The position numbers and the translations under genes were made by a program. Shown here in pieces: positions 1 through 9,526 of a stretch of DNA of 64,000 nt; the first letter of the stretch is position 1; each line of letters starts with the position of its first letter. The notes under the pieces are model-generated. The model did not search any database. It worked only from the letters and a program-made list of their open reading frames with translations, and was not told the origin of the DNA. This DNA is from Polytrichum commune (Eukaryota; Streptophyta; Polytrichopsida; Polytrichales; Polytrichaceae): NCBI GenBank assembly GCA_950295325.1, contig OX485809.1, forward strand, positions 5,272,001-5,336,000, given 5' to 3'.

Positions 1-1714
1 CAGTTTACAACGTCTTCGGAGGCACGAAGTTTATGTATGCAGCACTGGTGAGTATTTGTTTGTCTTTCAACCCACCTATCTTTTGCATAGTTATTTTACG
101 GACGCGCGTCCGTAAAAACCCAGTATCAGGTGCATGTGAATTTTACGACCGTGCGTCCGTAAAATTGTCCAACTTTTGAGTGGTGGTTTTACGGACGCGC
201 GTCCGTATAACGTGTTGACATCTAGCCTCATTTATATGCAATCACCACTATTGTTCTTATCTAATTTTCTTGTTATGGTCCAGATGCTTGGCTTGCAGGT
301 GAATTCTTTTGTGCAAGATTCCGACTACGATGACGCCCATACTCACAGGGTAATGGCCTCCAAAATGGATATCCAGGACATCATGGACATCCTTACACCC
401 CATCTTGTTGTGCCTCTTTCTTCTAGAGAAGAGGCAATGCCCGGAATGGAGACAGACCCTGAAGAGGACCGAGATCCCAGTTCCCCAAGAGCGCAACCCT
501 CCACACAGGAGCCTTTACACGGCCTTGTTCGCGACCCAATTAATCCAAGTGCTTTCCTGCTGGGAACAGACGACACGGATGCGCAGGAGGCACGCGTGAA
601 CTTCACTCCGATAAGGGTCCCTCATACCCCTGTTCTCTCACCTTTTGGGACTCCCACCTCTCGAGTTGGATTTCCCTCAACTGCGGGTCCATCTCGTGCT
701 CCAGGAGTTATGGCCGAGAAGGATGTGGACCTTGCGGCAGAAGGCGGATGCACCGCTTCATCTGGAGGGGGATCTCAACATTCAGATCTACCCCCTATGG
801 AGGGGAGGGATGTGCTGGAGTTGATATTGAGGCCTGATATCTCTCTATATCGTGAGAGTCGACGAAAGAGGAACAAGACGCCATACAACGAATACCCTGA
901 AGGCGCGGTCTTGGAGCTCTCCGATGAAGACGAGGATGAGATTAGGATTCACAATGCCATCTCTGCCTTGCCTACGGAACCTGGCAAGGTGAAGAAAGAG
1001 CCGATGTCAGTGTCCGAATTGGACGAGAAGATGGAGAGGCGAATGAAGGAAGAGCTTGACCAACGGCTTCGAGAAGCTAACGAGGAGCACGCCAAAAAGA
1101 TGGCCGCCATCCAAGCTGAGATGGAGCAAGCTAGGTTGGAGTCTGCTCGAAGGCACGCCGATCTCATGGCCCAAAATCAACAGTTCTTGGCCCAAAGTCA
1201 ACAATTTATGAGCCTGATGCAGAGCTTGCAGGCAAGACCCCCTGTAGTCTATACAGCTCCCGATGCCGTCATGTCTATGCCCCCCACTCTCATGCGGCCT
1301 CCGTCTAGTAGCCATGCGGTGTATATACCCGAGCATGCTTATCCAGCCCCCGCGTTGATTGTCCCGCCCTCTCCCCTTGTTGTCGCCACTCCAGAGGAGC
1401 CCTCCTCTCATCCTACAGGAGTGGAGGAGATACCGGCACGTGACATGGCGGGTGCCGCCGAGACAGATGTCAATGAAGGCAATGCCCCCATCGGCGATGA
1501 AGATGTACATATGCGGGGCAGCCAAGACTCCACAGATGAGGATCAGCCTTACGTGGATACTCAAGGGTCGCAAGCGGCTGGAGACACCTTGTTGGTGGTC
1601 GAAGATCTGGACAATTTTGCGGACGCGCGTCCGGATCCTGTGCCCATGACGGGGCCAGGTGAGGGAGGCACTGCTGGCGCGGACCTCGCCCTTGAAGAGG
1701 TAATCAACCTTTGA
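1..1714 (+). CDS. Coiled-coil acidic protein of unknown function, 5' end outside the window
   Basis: I do not recognise this family. Bases 3-47 read as an open exon end (VYNVFGGTKFMYAAL) followed by a GTGAGT donor. An intron from 48 to 298 ends in TTGCAG, and the exon from 299 continues in the same phase (VNSFVQDSDYDD). The ATG at 176 therefore lies in an intron and is probably not the start. The protein has Pro/Ser-rich low-complexity stretches, a basic patch (RRKRNK), an acidic run after a hydrophobic stretch (VLELSDEDEDE, SUMO-interaction-like), a VKKEP sumoylation-like site, and a charged coiled coil at about residues 280-350 that turns Gln-rich. It stops at TGA 1712-1714, but a strong donor (GAAGAG|GTAATC) at 1699/1700 in phase 0 could instead splice it to the phosphatase-like exon at 2040. 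A nuclear adaptor role is only a guess. GC content is higher than in flanking DNA. Confidence 0.55.
94..210. repeat. Three spaced palindromes in the candidate intron
   Basis: Three 24-bp inverted repeats start at 94, 141 and 187, so their spacing is 47 and 46 bp. The first is a perfect palindrome: TTTTACGGACGC followed directly by its reverse complement. The second carries a few changes in its left half and the third has one mismatch. All lie in the candidate intron 48-298. Related cores occur at 1620-1633, 1733-1744 and 45892-45901. Each could form a GC-rich hairpin or bind a dimeric protein. Confidence 0.9.
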
Positions 1715-1744
1715 GCATGCCTCCCACGTTACGGACGCGCGTCC
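1620..1744. repeat. Two further copies of the GGACGCGCGTCC palindrome
   Basis: CGGACGCGCGTCCG lies at 1620-1633 inside the coding exon, where it encodes the ADARP segment. GGACGCGCGTCC lies at 1733-1744, 19 bp after the stop codon and inside the candidate intron 1700-2039. They share the core of the palindromes at 94-210. Confidence 0.85.
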
Positions 1745-2087
1745 AAAACTTCCTTGTCTGCCTCCTTCGTGGCGTGTGTATATTATCGAGTTCAATCCTC
1801 GACTTCGCCCGGCGGGTGGATACAATTTTGTTAGCATAGATTCCATTAACTTCAACAGATATTTTTTGCGACAATGTATATTATTCACCAAATGTATATC
1901 ACCAATTACATTAATACCAATTTTTCAACTGGATGGTTCGGATTATTTTTGGCCTTATAATTTGTGTTGAGTTTATCCATGCTTGTCAATTGGTTTTCTT
2001 GAGTAGTACCATTTACCTAGATAGAATGTTCCATCACAGGGTCCGTCGGAGATATGTCGCAACCCCGCGGGAAAACCAAGCGCGCCC

Positions 2088-2807
2088 ATGATGAAACCGT
2101 TCATAATATTTGACCTCAATGGGGTGCTTTGTCAATCCAAACATATCTCGAATAGTGCGTCCAAGGGGCCCTTCCGTAGTCCACAAGACATGGATTACGG
2201 CGGACATTTCGATACTCTCATAAATAAGAAGGTTGTACGTGCCCGCCCCGGTTTGAGGAGCTTCCTTCGTGAGGTCCTTGGCTTCGCCCATGTCATCATC
2301 TGGAGCTCTATGCTCATGGACAACACGAAGGCCATCGTCGGTTTCCTTTTCCGAGAACTCGCAATGCCATGCTTGCTTCTCGGTCAAGAACACTGCGATG
2401 ACCTCTATGACCGTAGTGGCAATATTGTACCCAAGGTTGGAGGAGGTCGTGGGCCTCAATTCTTAAAGGTCCTGAGGAAGAACCTCTGGGTGGGCGTCCC
2501 TATGTTGGAGGGGGTTCCCCACGGTTGTTGGCCCACCCCGGATAACACACTCCTCATTGACGACAGCCCGGCAAAGAGTATTCTCAATCCCCCGGGCAAT
2601 TGCATATTCCCGGATCCTTGGGAAAGCGATAGAAATGACAACTTTCTAGAGAGTGAACTAGGACCCTACATTAGGAGGCTTGCCTATCACCCCGGAAGTG
2701 TCCCGGATTTTGTGCTCTCCAACCCAATTGGCAATAGGCCTCTAGGCCCACAAGATGAGGAATTTAGGAGATTGTACGGCTACGCTAGACTCAATAAATT
2801 AATATGA
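2088..2807 (+). CDS. FCP1-homology / HAD-superfamily phosphatase-like protein
   Basis: This 239-residue protein has the FCP1/SCP-type HAD fold motifs. Motif I is FDLNGVL near residue 9, with the nucleophile Asp kept but the usual second Asp (general acid) replaced by Asn. Motif II is VIIWSS near residue 70, and the motif III/IV region LLIDDSPAKS with the following NPPGNCIFPDPW lies near residues 160-180. Plant HAD proteins of this type often carry DxNG, so weak or absent phosphatase activity is possible. The family normally dephosphorylates Ser/Thr proteins, classically the RNA polymerase II C-terminal domain. The frame is open upstream to an acceptor at 2039 (CATCACAG), so the domain may be the last exon of the coiled-coil gene before it; otherwise ATG 2088 is the start. 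No signal peptide or membrane segment is seen. Confidence 0.75.
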   Translation: MMKPFIIFDLNGVLCQSKHISNSASKGPFRSPQDMDYGGHFDTLINKKVVRARPGLRSFLREVLGFAHVIIWSSMLMDNTKAIVGFLFRELAMPCLLLGQEHCDDLYDRSGNIVPKVGGGRGPQFLKVLRKNLWVGVPMLEGVPHGCWPTPDNTLLIDDSPAKSILNPPGNCIFPDPWESDRNDNFLESELGPYIRRLAYHPGSVPDFVLSNPIGNRPLGPQDEEFRRLYGYARLNKLI

Positions 2808-2899
2808 AAACTTTGATGATTTTGGGTTTGTACTTGGACTCTCCATGTAAATATCTAACATTTCTCCCCTTATCTTTGTAATGTATTTTTGTGTCTTAG

Positions 2900-3796
2900 T
2901 TGCCTCACCAAGCACCCAAAAGTGTCGTCAATGGCATGTCTGCATCTCAGGCAGACACCGGCTCCCTTTCCCTTGGTATGAGCGACGTTGCAATGCCTTC
3001 ACTATTCCAATATTCGGCCGTCGATGCTGCCTCTGCTGTTGATTACTCCAAAGACTCCGGGTTTGAAGACGGAGTCGTGGATAGCCCTCCTGCAAAGGTT
3101 GCAAAACTCAATTACTCTCCAAGTCCATCTCCATCTCCCCTCCGCAGTGAGAAGCACGTCCGTAACCCACGGTCGACCAGACGCCTTTGCATGGATGAAC
3201 CCCAAATTGATGTCCCGGCGTTTGCGAACGTCCCTCTCGGGCTTGTATCTACACCCGTCGATGTCCCAAAAGCTCTAACCAGCGCCCCAAAGGCGAAGGT
3301 GCCCAACTATTGGCATTCTCAAGTTTTTCCTTGATGATTTCCGTGTATTAGTGCATTTCAACTTCTTGGGTTTTTCGGACTTCCATCCGTAACTTGTAAC
3401 CACTTATACTAACCCACTTCATTATATATATTTATGGTCATTGTTCAGACCCCAATGTACACGAATGTGGGCCGGGCATCATCGACTTCGTCATTGGATA
3501 GGCGAACACTGAAGACAGCTTCTTGCGAGTCTGATCGTTGTTTGGCCCTACGGAAAAGTGCAAGACGTTCGGTTTCCCAAACGCATTCGTATTCCACTTA
3601 TTCGGAAGGGGGTCGGCAAATATGGGCAAATGGCGCATATTCGGGGTCAACAAATAAACAAGGTTACAGCCGCGGACCCGAGATCTTTAGAGCCATGGAG
3701 GCCATGAAAGCAAAGGAACGTGAAACGGCCGTAAATGCTAATAATAGTATTGCAAAAGCAAAAGTAGTGAGTCGTAATCATGATCCGAACGTATAG
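2900..3796 (+). CDS. Probable two-exon Ser/Pro-rich protein of unknown function
   Basis: I do not recognise a domain. An open frame begins right after an acceptor-like GTGTCTTAG (2899) and runs to a TGA at 3332-3334. A second frame runs 3434-3796. A candidate phase-0 intron (donor after CAA 3322, acceptor TTGTTCAG 3448) would join them as exons 2900-3322 and 3449-3796, giving about 257 codons. The first frame codon is TTG, so the true start is an upstream exon or ATG 2936. The product is rich in Ser, Pro, Lys and Arg (SPSPSPSP, KVAKL, RRTLK, RKSARRS) and looks disordered and basic. It may be a separate gene or an alternative 3' part of the preceding one. It lies on the same strand, 92 bp after the phosphatase-like frame. 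Confidence 0.45.
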
Positions 3797-4309
3797 GCTA
3801 TATTAACATACATGTAGTTGTGGAATTATGTTTCTAGGACTTTCGCCTAATATTGGATATTCCACTTGCATTTTGTACTTCAACCCCTATTCAATAAATA
3901 TGATATTGATTTTCCATATGCAAATGTTTTCATATATCCCATTTTCTTATTGTTAATGTGTAGTTCCATGCATTTGAGTCTCTTATTTGTTTCCAAAATT
4001 GGGAACATAGCATATTTTTAGTGTTTTCATTCCTATAAATGTGAAAGCCACGTCCTTAAATAGTCTCAAAATTAACAAAAAGTCTCCAAATAACGAATAT
4101 AGTGTTTACAATAACATGTTCAGATTTAGGATATGATATGAATGCTTATAGAAGCCAGATGCTTCTGTCTACATCAGCGCTTAAATTGAAACTGAATTAA
4201 GTGTACATTACATCATGGCCGAATATAACACAAAATGCCATGGAAATTCCATGAACCAAATTAGACACACAAGTGAGTGACTTTTCATCATGTATATATA
4301 TATATATAT
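3797..4309. other. AT-rich intergenic DNA
   Basis: No credible coding frame. The segment holds likely 3' flank of the upstream gene (AATAAATATG near 3893) and ends in a short (TA)n tract at about 4293-4309, which is the insertion target of the copia element. Confidence 0.6.
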
Positions 4310-4546
4310 TGTTGGATGTAAGTATTCTTCATCCACTCTTTTCTGTTAGAAGTAGTTTAGCTATATTGTCATTGTGCACAGATTTTAGTTTAGTCTTTCC
4401 GATCGTAGACAGAGCGACACGAAGTAGAGTGATAGTCCTGCTTTCTTAGATTGTTAATCTGTTGTGGATTGATTCAGTGGTGCATTCTGCAACACTTTAA
4501 TAAAGCTTGATATTCTCTCAAGTAATTCCTGTATCTAAATTCTTTA
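4310..4546 (+). repeat. Left LTR of the copia element
   Basis: 237 bp, matched base for base with 9290-9526 except one position. It contains a likely polyadenylation motif (AATAAAGC at about 4499), shared by both LTRs. Confidence 0.95.
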
Positions 4547-4560
4547 GGTTATGGGCCCAC
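4547..4560 (+). promoter_or_regulatory. Primer-binding site matching the tRNA-iMet anticodon arm
   Basis: The 14 bases directly after the left LTR, GGTTATGGGCCCAC, are the exact complement of the plant initiator tRNA-Met anticodon stem-loop (GTGGGCCCATAACC). They are not the common TGGTATCAGAGC that pairs with the tRNA 3' end. Drosophila copia uses such an internal half-tRNA primer, so this element probably starts minus-strand DNA synthesis the same way. Confidence 0.85.
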
Positions 4561-5028
4561 ACCCGTTGTTCCGCTGCGAGGTGTTTTCGATTCTTGAATT
4601 TCTTCAATAGCATCTGCTCTTCATATTGTGATTGGAGAATTCCATAGCGATTGTAGTTGCTATCCCCTCCGTCGAGGTATAATCGTACCCTGCTCAACTC
4701 TCAGTCTCCGCTCAACTCTCAGTCCCCGCTCCATTTTAGCAGATGATAGAACTCCGACTCCGACTCACACTGCAAATCATTTGTTACTGCAAATTCGGTC
4801 GTCTTTAGCAGATTCGGTGGTCTTTAGTAGATCATAGAAATTCTTACTGCAAACCTGCAACTCTCAGTGGTTTTTCGATAGGATCATTACTGGAGATAAC
4901 AAAATTTCTCCGATTACATGTTTCTTGATTGTTTAGGACAGACACTCCTCGATTCTGGATGTTCTCAAACCTTGTGGTTCAGGTGTGGTAGGCTTTAGTT
5001 GCTGATTGTGTCACACTCTCCTTGAGAG
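4561..5028 (+). other. Copia untranslated leader
   Basis: 468 bp between the primer-binding site and the gag-pol ATG. It contains repeated short motifs (CTCAACTCTCAGTC, GCAGATTCGG-like) and no conserved frame. Packaging and dimerisation signals would be expected here but are not recognisable by eye. Confidence 0.5.
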
Positions 5029-8000
5029 ATGGACTCTGTCCAGAATGAGAAATTACATCTCAAGATTTTTGACGGAGATGGTTTCTCTGTATGGAAATTC
5101 CAAATGGAAACCATGTATGCGGCCAAGAAATTGATTCGCTTGGTCAACGGCGAAGAGCTCCGACCAGTTATACCTACAAGCCAAGTTCCCTCTGCTGAAG
5201 ACATCAAACAACAAGAAATTTGGGATGACAAGGATGCAACAGCAAAATATCTCTTATGCTGTAGCTTATCTACACGAATTCTTGGTAAGCTTACCACCTG
5301 TCAAGATACTCATGCCATGTGGACAAAGCTTAATGCGATTCATCTGAAGAAGACTGAAGAGAATGTGTTCAACCTTCAAGCAAAGTTCTACGATTATAAG
5401 ATGAGTCAGACTGATGATATTTCCTCTCATGTTCAAAATATTACCAACATGGCTGTGGTACTGGCTGATCTTAAAGAACCACTAACTCCGAGCATGATTA
5501 TGGCAAAGATTATTTCGAGTCTACCTCCCAGTTATAACAGCGTTATTGCTACTTGGTCGAATGTGGATAAATCCAAACAAACTGCTGATCTTCTTGAAGA
5601 GCGTTTGCACCGACATGAGGCAATCTTAAAGGGGCAAGGTCATTTTGATGAAAGCAGTGATAAAGCATTTTTTACACGATCTGCTGGGGCATCTTCAACA
5701 ACACCTCGCCAACGCTTCTCAAGGAAAGAACAACATCGAAAGGATGTTGAGTATCTCAAAGACCTGAAGAGTCGAGCGAAGTGTCTTAATTGCGGGAAAC
5801 GAGGTGCCCACTGGATTGCTGATTGTCCAGAACCTCACAAAAAACCTCTTCCCAAACCCGGTGGCAAACCCTATTCCGGCCTTAGTACTGCTAATATTGC
5901 AGAAGCCATGTATACAACAACCTTATCTGATAACTCAGATACTCATCCTTCTGATGATGATGAATCTGAAATAGCATTCATGGTTTCTACTTGTTCCACT
6001 GCGTTTTTAACATCTTCTCTGCTCTCAGACAAGTGGTATGCTGATTCAGCTGCAACAGAGCATATGACCAATCGTCGTGAGTGGTTCACAACTTTCAACT
6101 TGGTTGATGAAGGAGTTTGGCCAGTTGTTGTTGCTGACAACAAAACAATATGGGTCAGAGGTAGAGGGGATATCAAAATCATCAGACATGTCAATGGTCG
6201 CCAATTAACAGGTATCCTCCTCAATGTTATCTATATCCCTGATTTGGCTCGCAACCTCTTGTCTATTCAATTTGGGACAGTTTCCGATGTTGGGATTATA
6301 TTTCTATCTGAGTCCCTTATTCAACCTGGTAATTGTGAGTTTCGAACTAAGAATGGAGAATTGGTTATGGAAGGCAAACGAGTTAACAAATTGTATGAGC
6401 TGTCTCTAACAGTCGTACCTCCTACAATAACCTCTCCAGCCTCATCCTCAGTTGCTTTAGTGACACATCCAAGTGATACATCCAAGTGGTCAGATTATAA
6501 TGACATGCAACTGTGGCACTTCCGAATGGGACACGTCAATTACAAAACTATCCAGCATATGAGTTCACAAAATTCTCTTCAAGATATCAACCTCGAGAAC
6601 ACCACAATTCCTCAAGAACTATGTCACGGGTGCATGCAAGGCAAGCACAGTAAGGCGAGTTATCCTACAGATGTTCACAAACTTCGAAACCTACCCGTGG
6701 GTACTTTCTTGCATGGCGATACTTCTGGAAAAATCGCTTGCCCTTCCATCGGTGGATCACAGTACTTTATTCTGTATAAAGACGACACATCTTGTTACAG
6801 ATTCGTTTTATGTGCAAGCAACAAGGATGCTGCCTTCCCTTTCTTTCAAAAGGTGGTCAAGATTGTTCGACGCGATCAAGGCATTGAGGTGAAGAAATTA
6901 CGCACTGATCAGGGTCGTGAATTTCTTAACAAAGATTTCACTTTTTTTCTGGATCAACATGGTATACATCATGAGTTATCTGCCACTTATACCCCACAGC
7001 AAAATGGTTTCCTCGAACGTGATAACCGAACAGTCATGGGTTCTCTGGCCTATGTTCATATCAACAAAGAGGTGCGTACGAAGCTTGACCCCAAGAGTCG
7101 ACCAGTTATTTTTGTGGGTTATAGTCTTCATTCTCGAGCATATCGTTTGTGGGATCCACGTTCTGATAAGATTATCGAGAGTAATGATGTTCATTTTGAT
7201 GAACGTCCCAGACGGTTTAATCTTGCCTTATTCCCCACTCTGGAACCTATGGATTATTATATTATTCCTTCCACAAACAGTGGGAGTTCTTCTCCTGGTA
7301 CCTCAAACAGTGGGAGCTCATCATCTTCAGATGTGCCTGATCATATTCCAACTGTGGAACCAGATGTGGCACAATCCTCCGTTGAACTATCTTTGGATAC
7401 ACAAGCCCCTAATCTCAGATACGATTCTGATGATCCATATGATTTCTCTGGTCATGAATGTCCACACCCTTCATCTGATATTTCATCTACTCCCTCTCTA
7501 TCCCTTCATCCTGATCCTCATGACTCCAGTTCACCTGATGTTCCCAAATTCCGGAGCATACAAGACCTTTTGGACTCTACATCCAAAATTACGACTCCAC
7601 CTGAAGCCTCTACATCGACATCGGTACTTCCATCGATTTCCTGTATGGCATCTATGGGTGCACAGTTTCTTGAACCCCAAAGTTATCGACAAGCTCTGAT
7701 GTCCGATCAAGCTCGCGAGTGGAAAAAAGCAATGGAGCGTGAGTATGAATCTTTGGAGGCCAATAATACTTGGAAACTTGTTCCCCTGCCACCAGGTAGA
7801 ACACCAATTCAGTGCAAATGGGTCTATAAAATCAAGTATCACTCTAACGGCACTATTGACAGGTATAAAGCCCGTTTAGTAGCCAAAGGATTCACCCAAA
7901 AACATGGCATTGATTACTTTGAGACATATAGTCCAGTTGTCAAGCATCAGTCCATTCGCATCATGCTTGTTATTGCCGCAGCACTCAAAATGAAGATGAA

Positions 8001-9162
8001 GCAGTTTGATATAGGAACCGCCTATCTCAATAGTGACCTCGTTGAACCCATCTATATGATACAGCCTCTGGGGTTTCAAAGCTCCACCTATCCTGACCAT
8101 GTATGTTTACTTCTCCGAAGCTTATATGGCCTTAAACAATCTGCTCGCTATTGGAACAAGACTTTTGATGCTTTCTTGAAGCATTTTGATCTCATTCCTT
8201 GTTCAGGGGACCCTTGTGTTTATCGAAATGCAGGGACTATCCACACCATGTTGGGGATCTGGGTTGATGATGGTTTAATCTGTTCTTTGAAACCAACTTA
8301 TATTGATGAGATTGTGGCCTATCTTGAGACTACCTTCAAGGTCGTGCACGGAGATGTTGATTGTTTTGTGGGTTTTCAAATTTCCCAAAATCCCATCAAC
8401 CACAACATATTTATTCATCAAACCAGGTATATCCAGGACATATTAGTCCGGTTTTCTATGCAAGACTCTCATGCGGTGACTACACCTGCGGAGGCTAACA
8501 AGACTTTGTCTGCTCGTAATGACCCTGCAGATGAGCTTATACAGGAGGATTATTCTCAAGCAATAGGGTGTTTGATGTACCTTACTGTTTGCACTCGACC
8601 TGATTTGGCATATGTTGTTAGCAAAGTTGCACAGTTTCAAGCTCACCCACGAAAATCCCATTGGCAAGCCGTCAAACGCATTTTTCGATACTTGCGAGGC
8701 ACAACTTCTTTGGGTATTCTCTATTCCGACACCAATCTATCAATGGTTGGATTTTCAGATGTTGATTTCGCAGGTGATACTGATGATCGCAAATCGCGCA
8801 CTGGCTATTGTTTTTTATTGGGGGGCGGTATAATTTCTTGGACAAGCCGCAAACAGGGTTCTGTAGCTGATTCTACCACGGTCTCGGAATTCATCGCGAT
8901 GGCGGAAACATCTAAAGAGGCCATTTGGCTATCCCGTTTCCTTTCTGATCTCAATTGTAATATGACCCTTCCTGTTGTTCTTCATTGTGACAATCAAGGT
9001 GCTATACAACTTGTGAAGAATCCAGTTTATCACAGGCGAACCAAACATGTTGATTTGAAGTATTTCTTCGTTCGTGAATTATGGGAGAAGAAGGAAGTTG
9101 ATTATGTGTATATTAACACCAATGCTCAGCTTGCCGATTTGTTTACAAAGCCTCTACCTTGA
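5029..9162 (+). CDS. Copia gag-pol polyprotein (1377 aa) with an integrase deletion
   Basis: One uninterrupted frame. The gag part (about 1-330) has a zinc knuckle near 251-265 with CX2CX5HX4C spacing, one residue longer than the usual CX2CX4HX4C. The protease site near 338 reads ADSAATEHM where DSGA is usual. The GAG-pre-integrase zinc finger (LWHFRMGH, then CHGC) lies near 495-533. Integrase Asp, Asp and Glu are visible near 561 (HGDTSG), 625 (RTDQGREF) and 661 (FLERDNRT). Right after this the sequence jumps from NRTVMG to SLAYVH, and the usual WAEAV...CP...P..AW...P..SHLRVFG stretch (about 55-60 residues) is missing. RT (about 914-1120) has FDIGTAYL and WVDD; RNase H (about 1242-1370) keeps its acidic residues and ends LADLFTKPLP. 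RT and RNase H look intact; integration in cis is doubtful. Confidence 0.95.
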   Translation: MDSVQNEKLHLKIFDGDGFSVWKFQMETMYAAKKLIRLVNGEELRPVIPTSQVPSAEDIKQQEIWDDKDATAKYLLCCSLSTRILGKLTTCQDTHAMWTKLNAIHLKKTEENVFNLQAKFYDYKMSQTDDISSHVQNITNMAVVLADLKEPLTPSMIMAKIISSLPPSYNSVIATWSNVDKSKQTADLLEERLHRHEAILKGQGHFDESSDKAFFTRSAGASSTTPRQRFSRKEQHRKDVEYLKDLKSRAKCLNCGKRGAHWIADCPEPHKKPLPKPGGKPYSGLSTANIAEAMYTTTLSDNSDTHPSDDDESEIAFMVSTCSTAFLTSSLLSDKWYADSAATEHMTNRREWFTTFNLVDEGVWPVVVADNKTIWVRGRGDIKIIRHVNGRQLTGILLNVIYIPDLARNLLSIQFGTVSDVGIIFLSESLIQPGNCEFRTKNGELVMEGKRVNKLYELSLTVVPPTITSPASSSVALVTHPSDTSKWSDYNDMQLWHFRMGHVNYKTIQHMSSQNSLQDINLENTTIPQELCHGCMQGKHSKASYPTDVHKLRNLPVGTFLHGDTSGKIACPSIGGSQYFILYKDDTSCYRFVLCASNKDAAFPFFQKVVKIVRRDQGIEVKKLRTDQGREFLNKDFTFFLDQHGIHHELSATYTPQQNGFLERDNRTVMGSLAYVHINKEVRTKLDPKSRPVIFVGYSLHSRAYRLWDPRSDKIIESNDVHFDERPRRFNLALFPTLEPMDYYIIPSTNSGSSSPGTSNSGSSSSSDVPDHIPTVEPDVAQSSVELSLDTQAPNLRYDSDDPYDFSGHECPHPSSDISSTPSLSLHPDPHDSSSPDVPKFRSIQDLLDSTSKITTPPEASTSTSVLPSISCMASMGAQFLEPQSYRQALMSDQAREWKKAMEREYESLEANNTWKLVPLPPGRTPIQCKWVYKIKYHSNGTIDRYKARLVAKGFTQKHGIDYFETYSPVVKHQSIRIMLVIAAALKMKMKQFDIGTAYLNSDLVEPIYMIQPLGFQSSTYPDHVCLLLRSLYGLKQSARYWNKTFDAFLKHFDLIPCSGDPCVYRNAGTIHTMLGIWVDDGLICSLKPTYIDEIVAYLETTFKVVHGDVDCFVGFQISQNPINHNIFIHQTRYIQDILVRFSMQDSHAVTTPAEANKTLSARNDPADELIQEDYSQAIGCLMYLTVCTRPDLAYVVSKVAQFQAHPRKSHWQAVKRIFRYLRGTTSLGILYSDTNLSMVGFSDVDFAGDTDDRKSRTGYCFLLGGGIISWTSRKQGSVADSTTVSEFIAMAETSKEAIWLSRFLSDLNCNMTLPVVLHCDNQGAIQLVKNPVYHRRTKHVDLKYFFVRELWEKKEVDYVYINTNAQLADLFTKPLP

Positions 9163-9280
9163 GACAGGTTTCAACAGCTCCGTCAAGCTATGGGCATGAC
9201 TACACTCTCCTCTGAATGAGTGGGAGTTTATTTGTTTAGTTTAGATAGAACATTCAAGAGTAGATTTTAGTCTGAAGAAT

Positions 9281-9289
9281 AAGTGGGAG
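9281..9289 (+). promoter_or_regulatory. Polypurine tract of the copia element
   Basis: AAGTGGGAG abuts the right LTR and would prime plus-strand synthesis. This is the standard position for copia elements. Confidence 0.8.
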
Positions 9290-9526
9290 TGTTGGATGTA
9301 AGTATTCTTCATCCACTCTTTTCTGTTAGAAGTAGTTTAGCTATATTGTCATTGTGCACAGATTGTAGTTTAGTCTTTCCGATCGTAGACAGAGCGACAC
9401 GAAGTAGAGTGATAGTCCTGCTTTCTTAGATTGTTAATCTGTTGTGGATTGATTCAGTGGTGCATTCTGCAACACTTTAATAAAGCTTGATATTCTCTCA
9501 AGTAATTCCTGTATCTAAATTCTTTA
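9290..9526 (+). repeat. Right LTR of the copia element
   Basis: 237 bp, one base different from the left LTR, followed by TATATATATACACA. Confidence 0.95.

Larger units (their letters stand above)
4310..9526 (+). mobile_element. Full-length Ty1/copia LTR retrotransposon, young
   Basis: The element is 5217 bp long. The two 237-bp LTRs (4310-4546 and 9290-9526) differ at one base by direct comparison (T at 4385, G at 9365), so insertion is recent. It carries a primer-binding site at 4547-4560, one gag-pol frame, and a purine tract (AAGTGGGAG) just before the right LTR. Flanks on both sides are (TA)n, so a 5-bp TATAT duplication is possible but cannot be proven. The LTR begins TGTTGG and appears to end in TTTA rather than the usual CA. 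Domain order gag-protease-integrase-RT-RNase H is that of the copia superfamily. Confidence 0.97.

Noticed and set aside
94-210. CRISPR-like array because of regular palindromes
   Set aside because: Only three short palindromes with 22-23-bp gaps occur, in a plant nuclear intron, with no associated genes. There is no basis for CRISPR.
176-298. ATG 176 as the start of the 512-codon frame
   Set aside because: The first 41 codons lie between a good donor (47/48) and acceptor (298/299) and include the palindrome array. The phase of the upstream exon fits direct splicing to 299.
1007-1891. 294-codon frame on the minus strand
   Set aside because: It lies opposite the coiled-coil coding exon, shows low-complexity composition and no domain. 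It is a shadow frame.
6917-7699. 260-codon plus-strand frame inside copia pol
   Set aside because: It overlaps the integrase-RT coding frame in another phase and encodes hydrophobic low-complexity text only.
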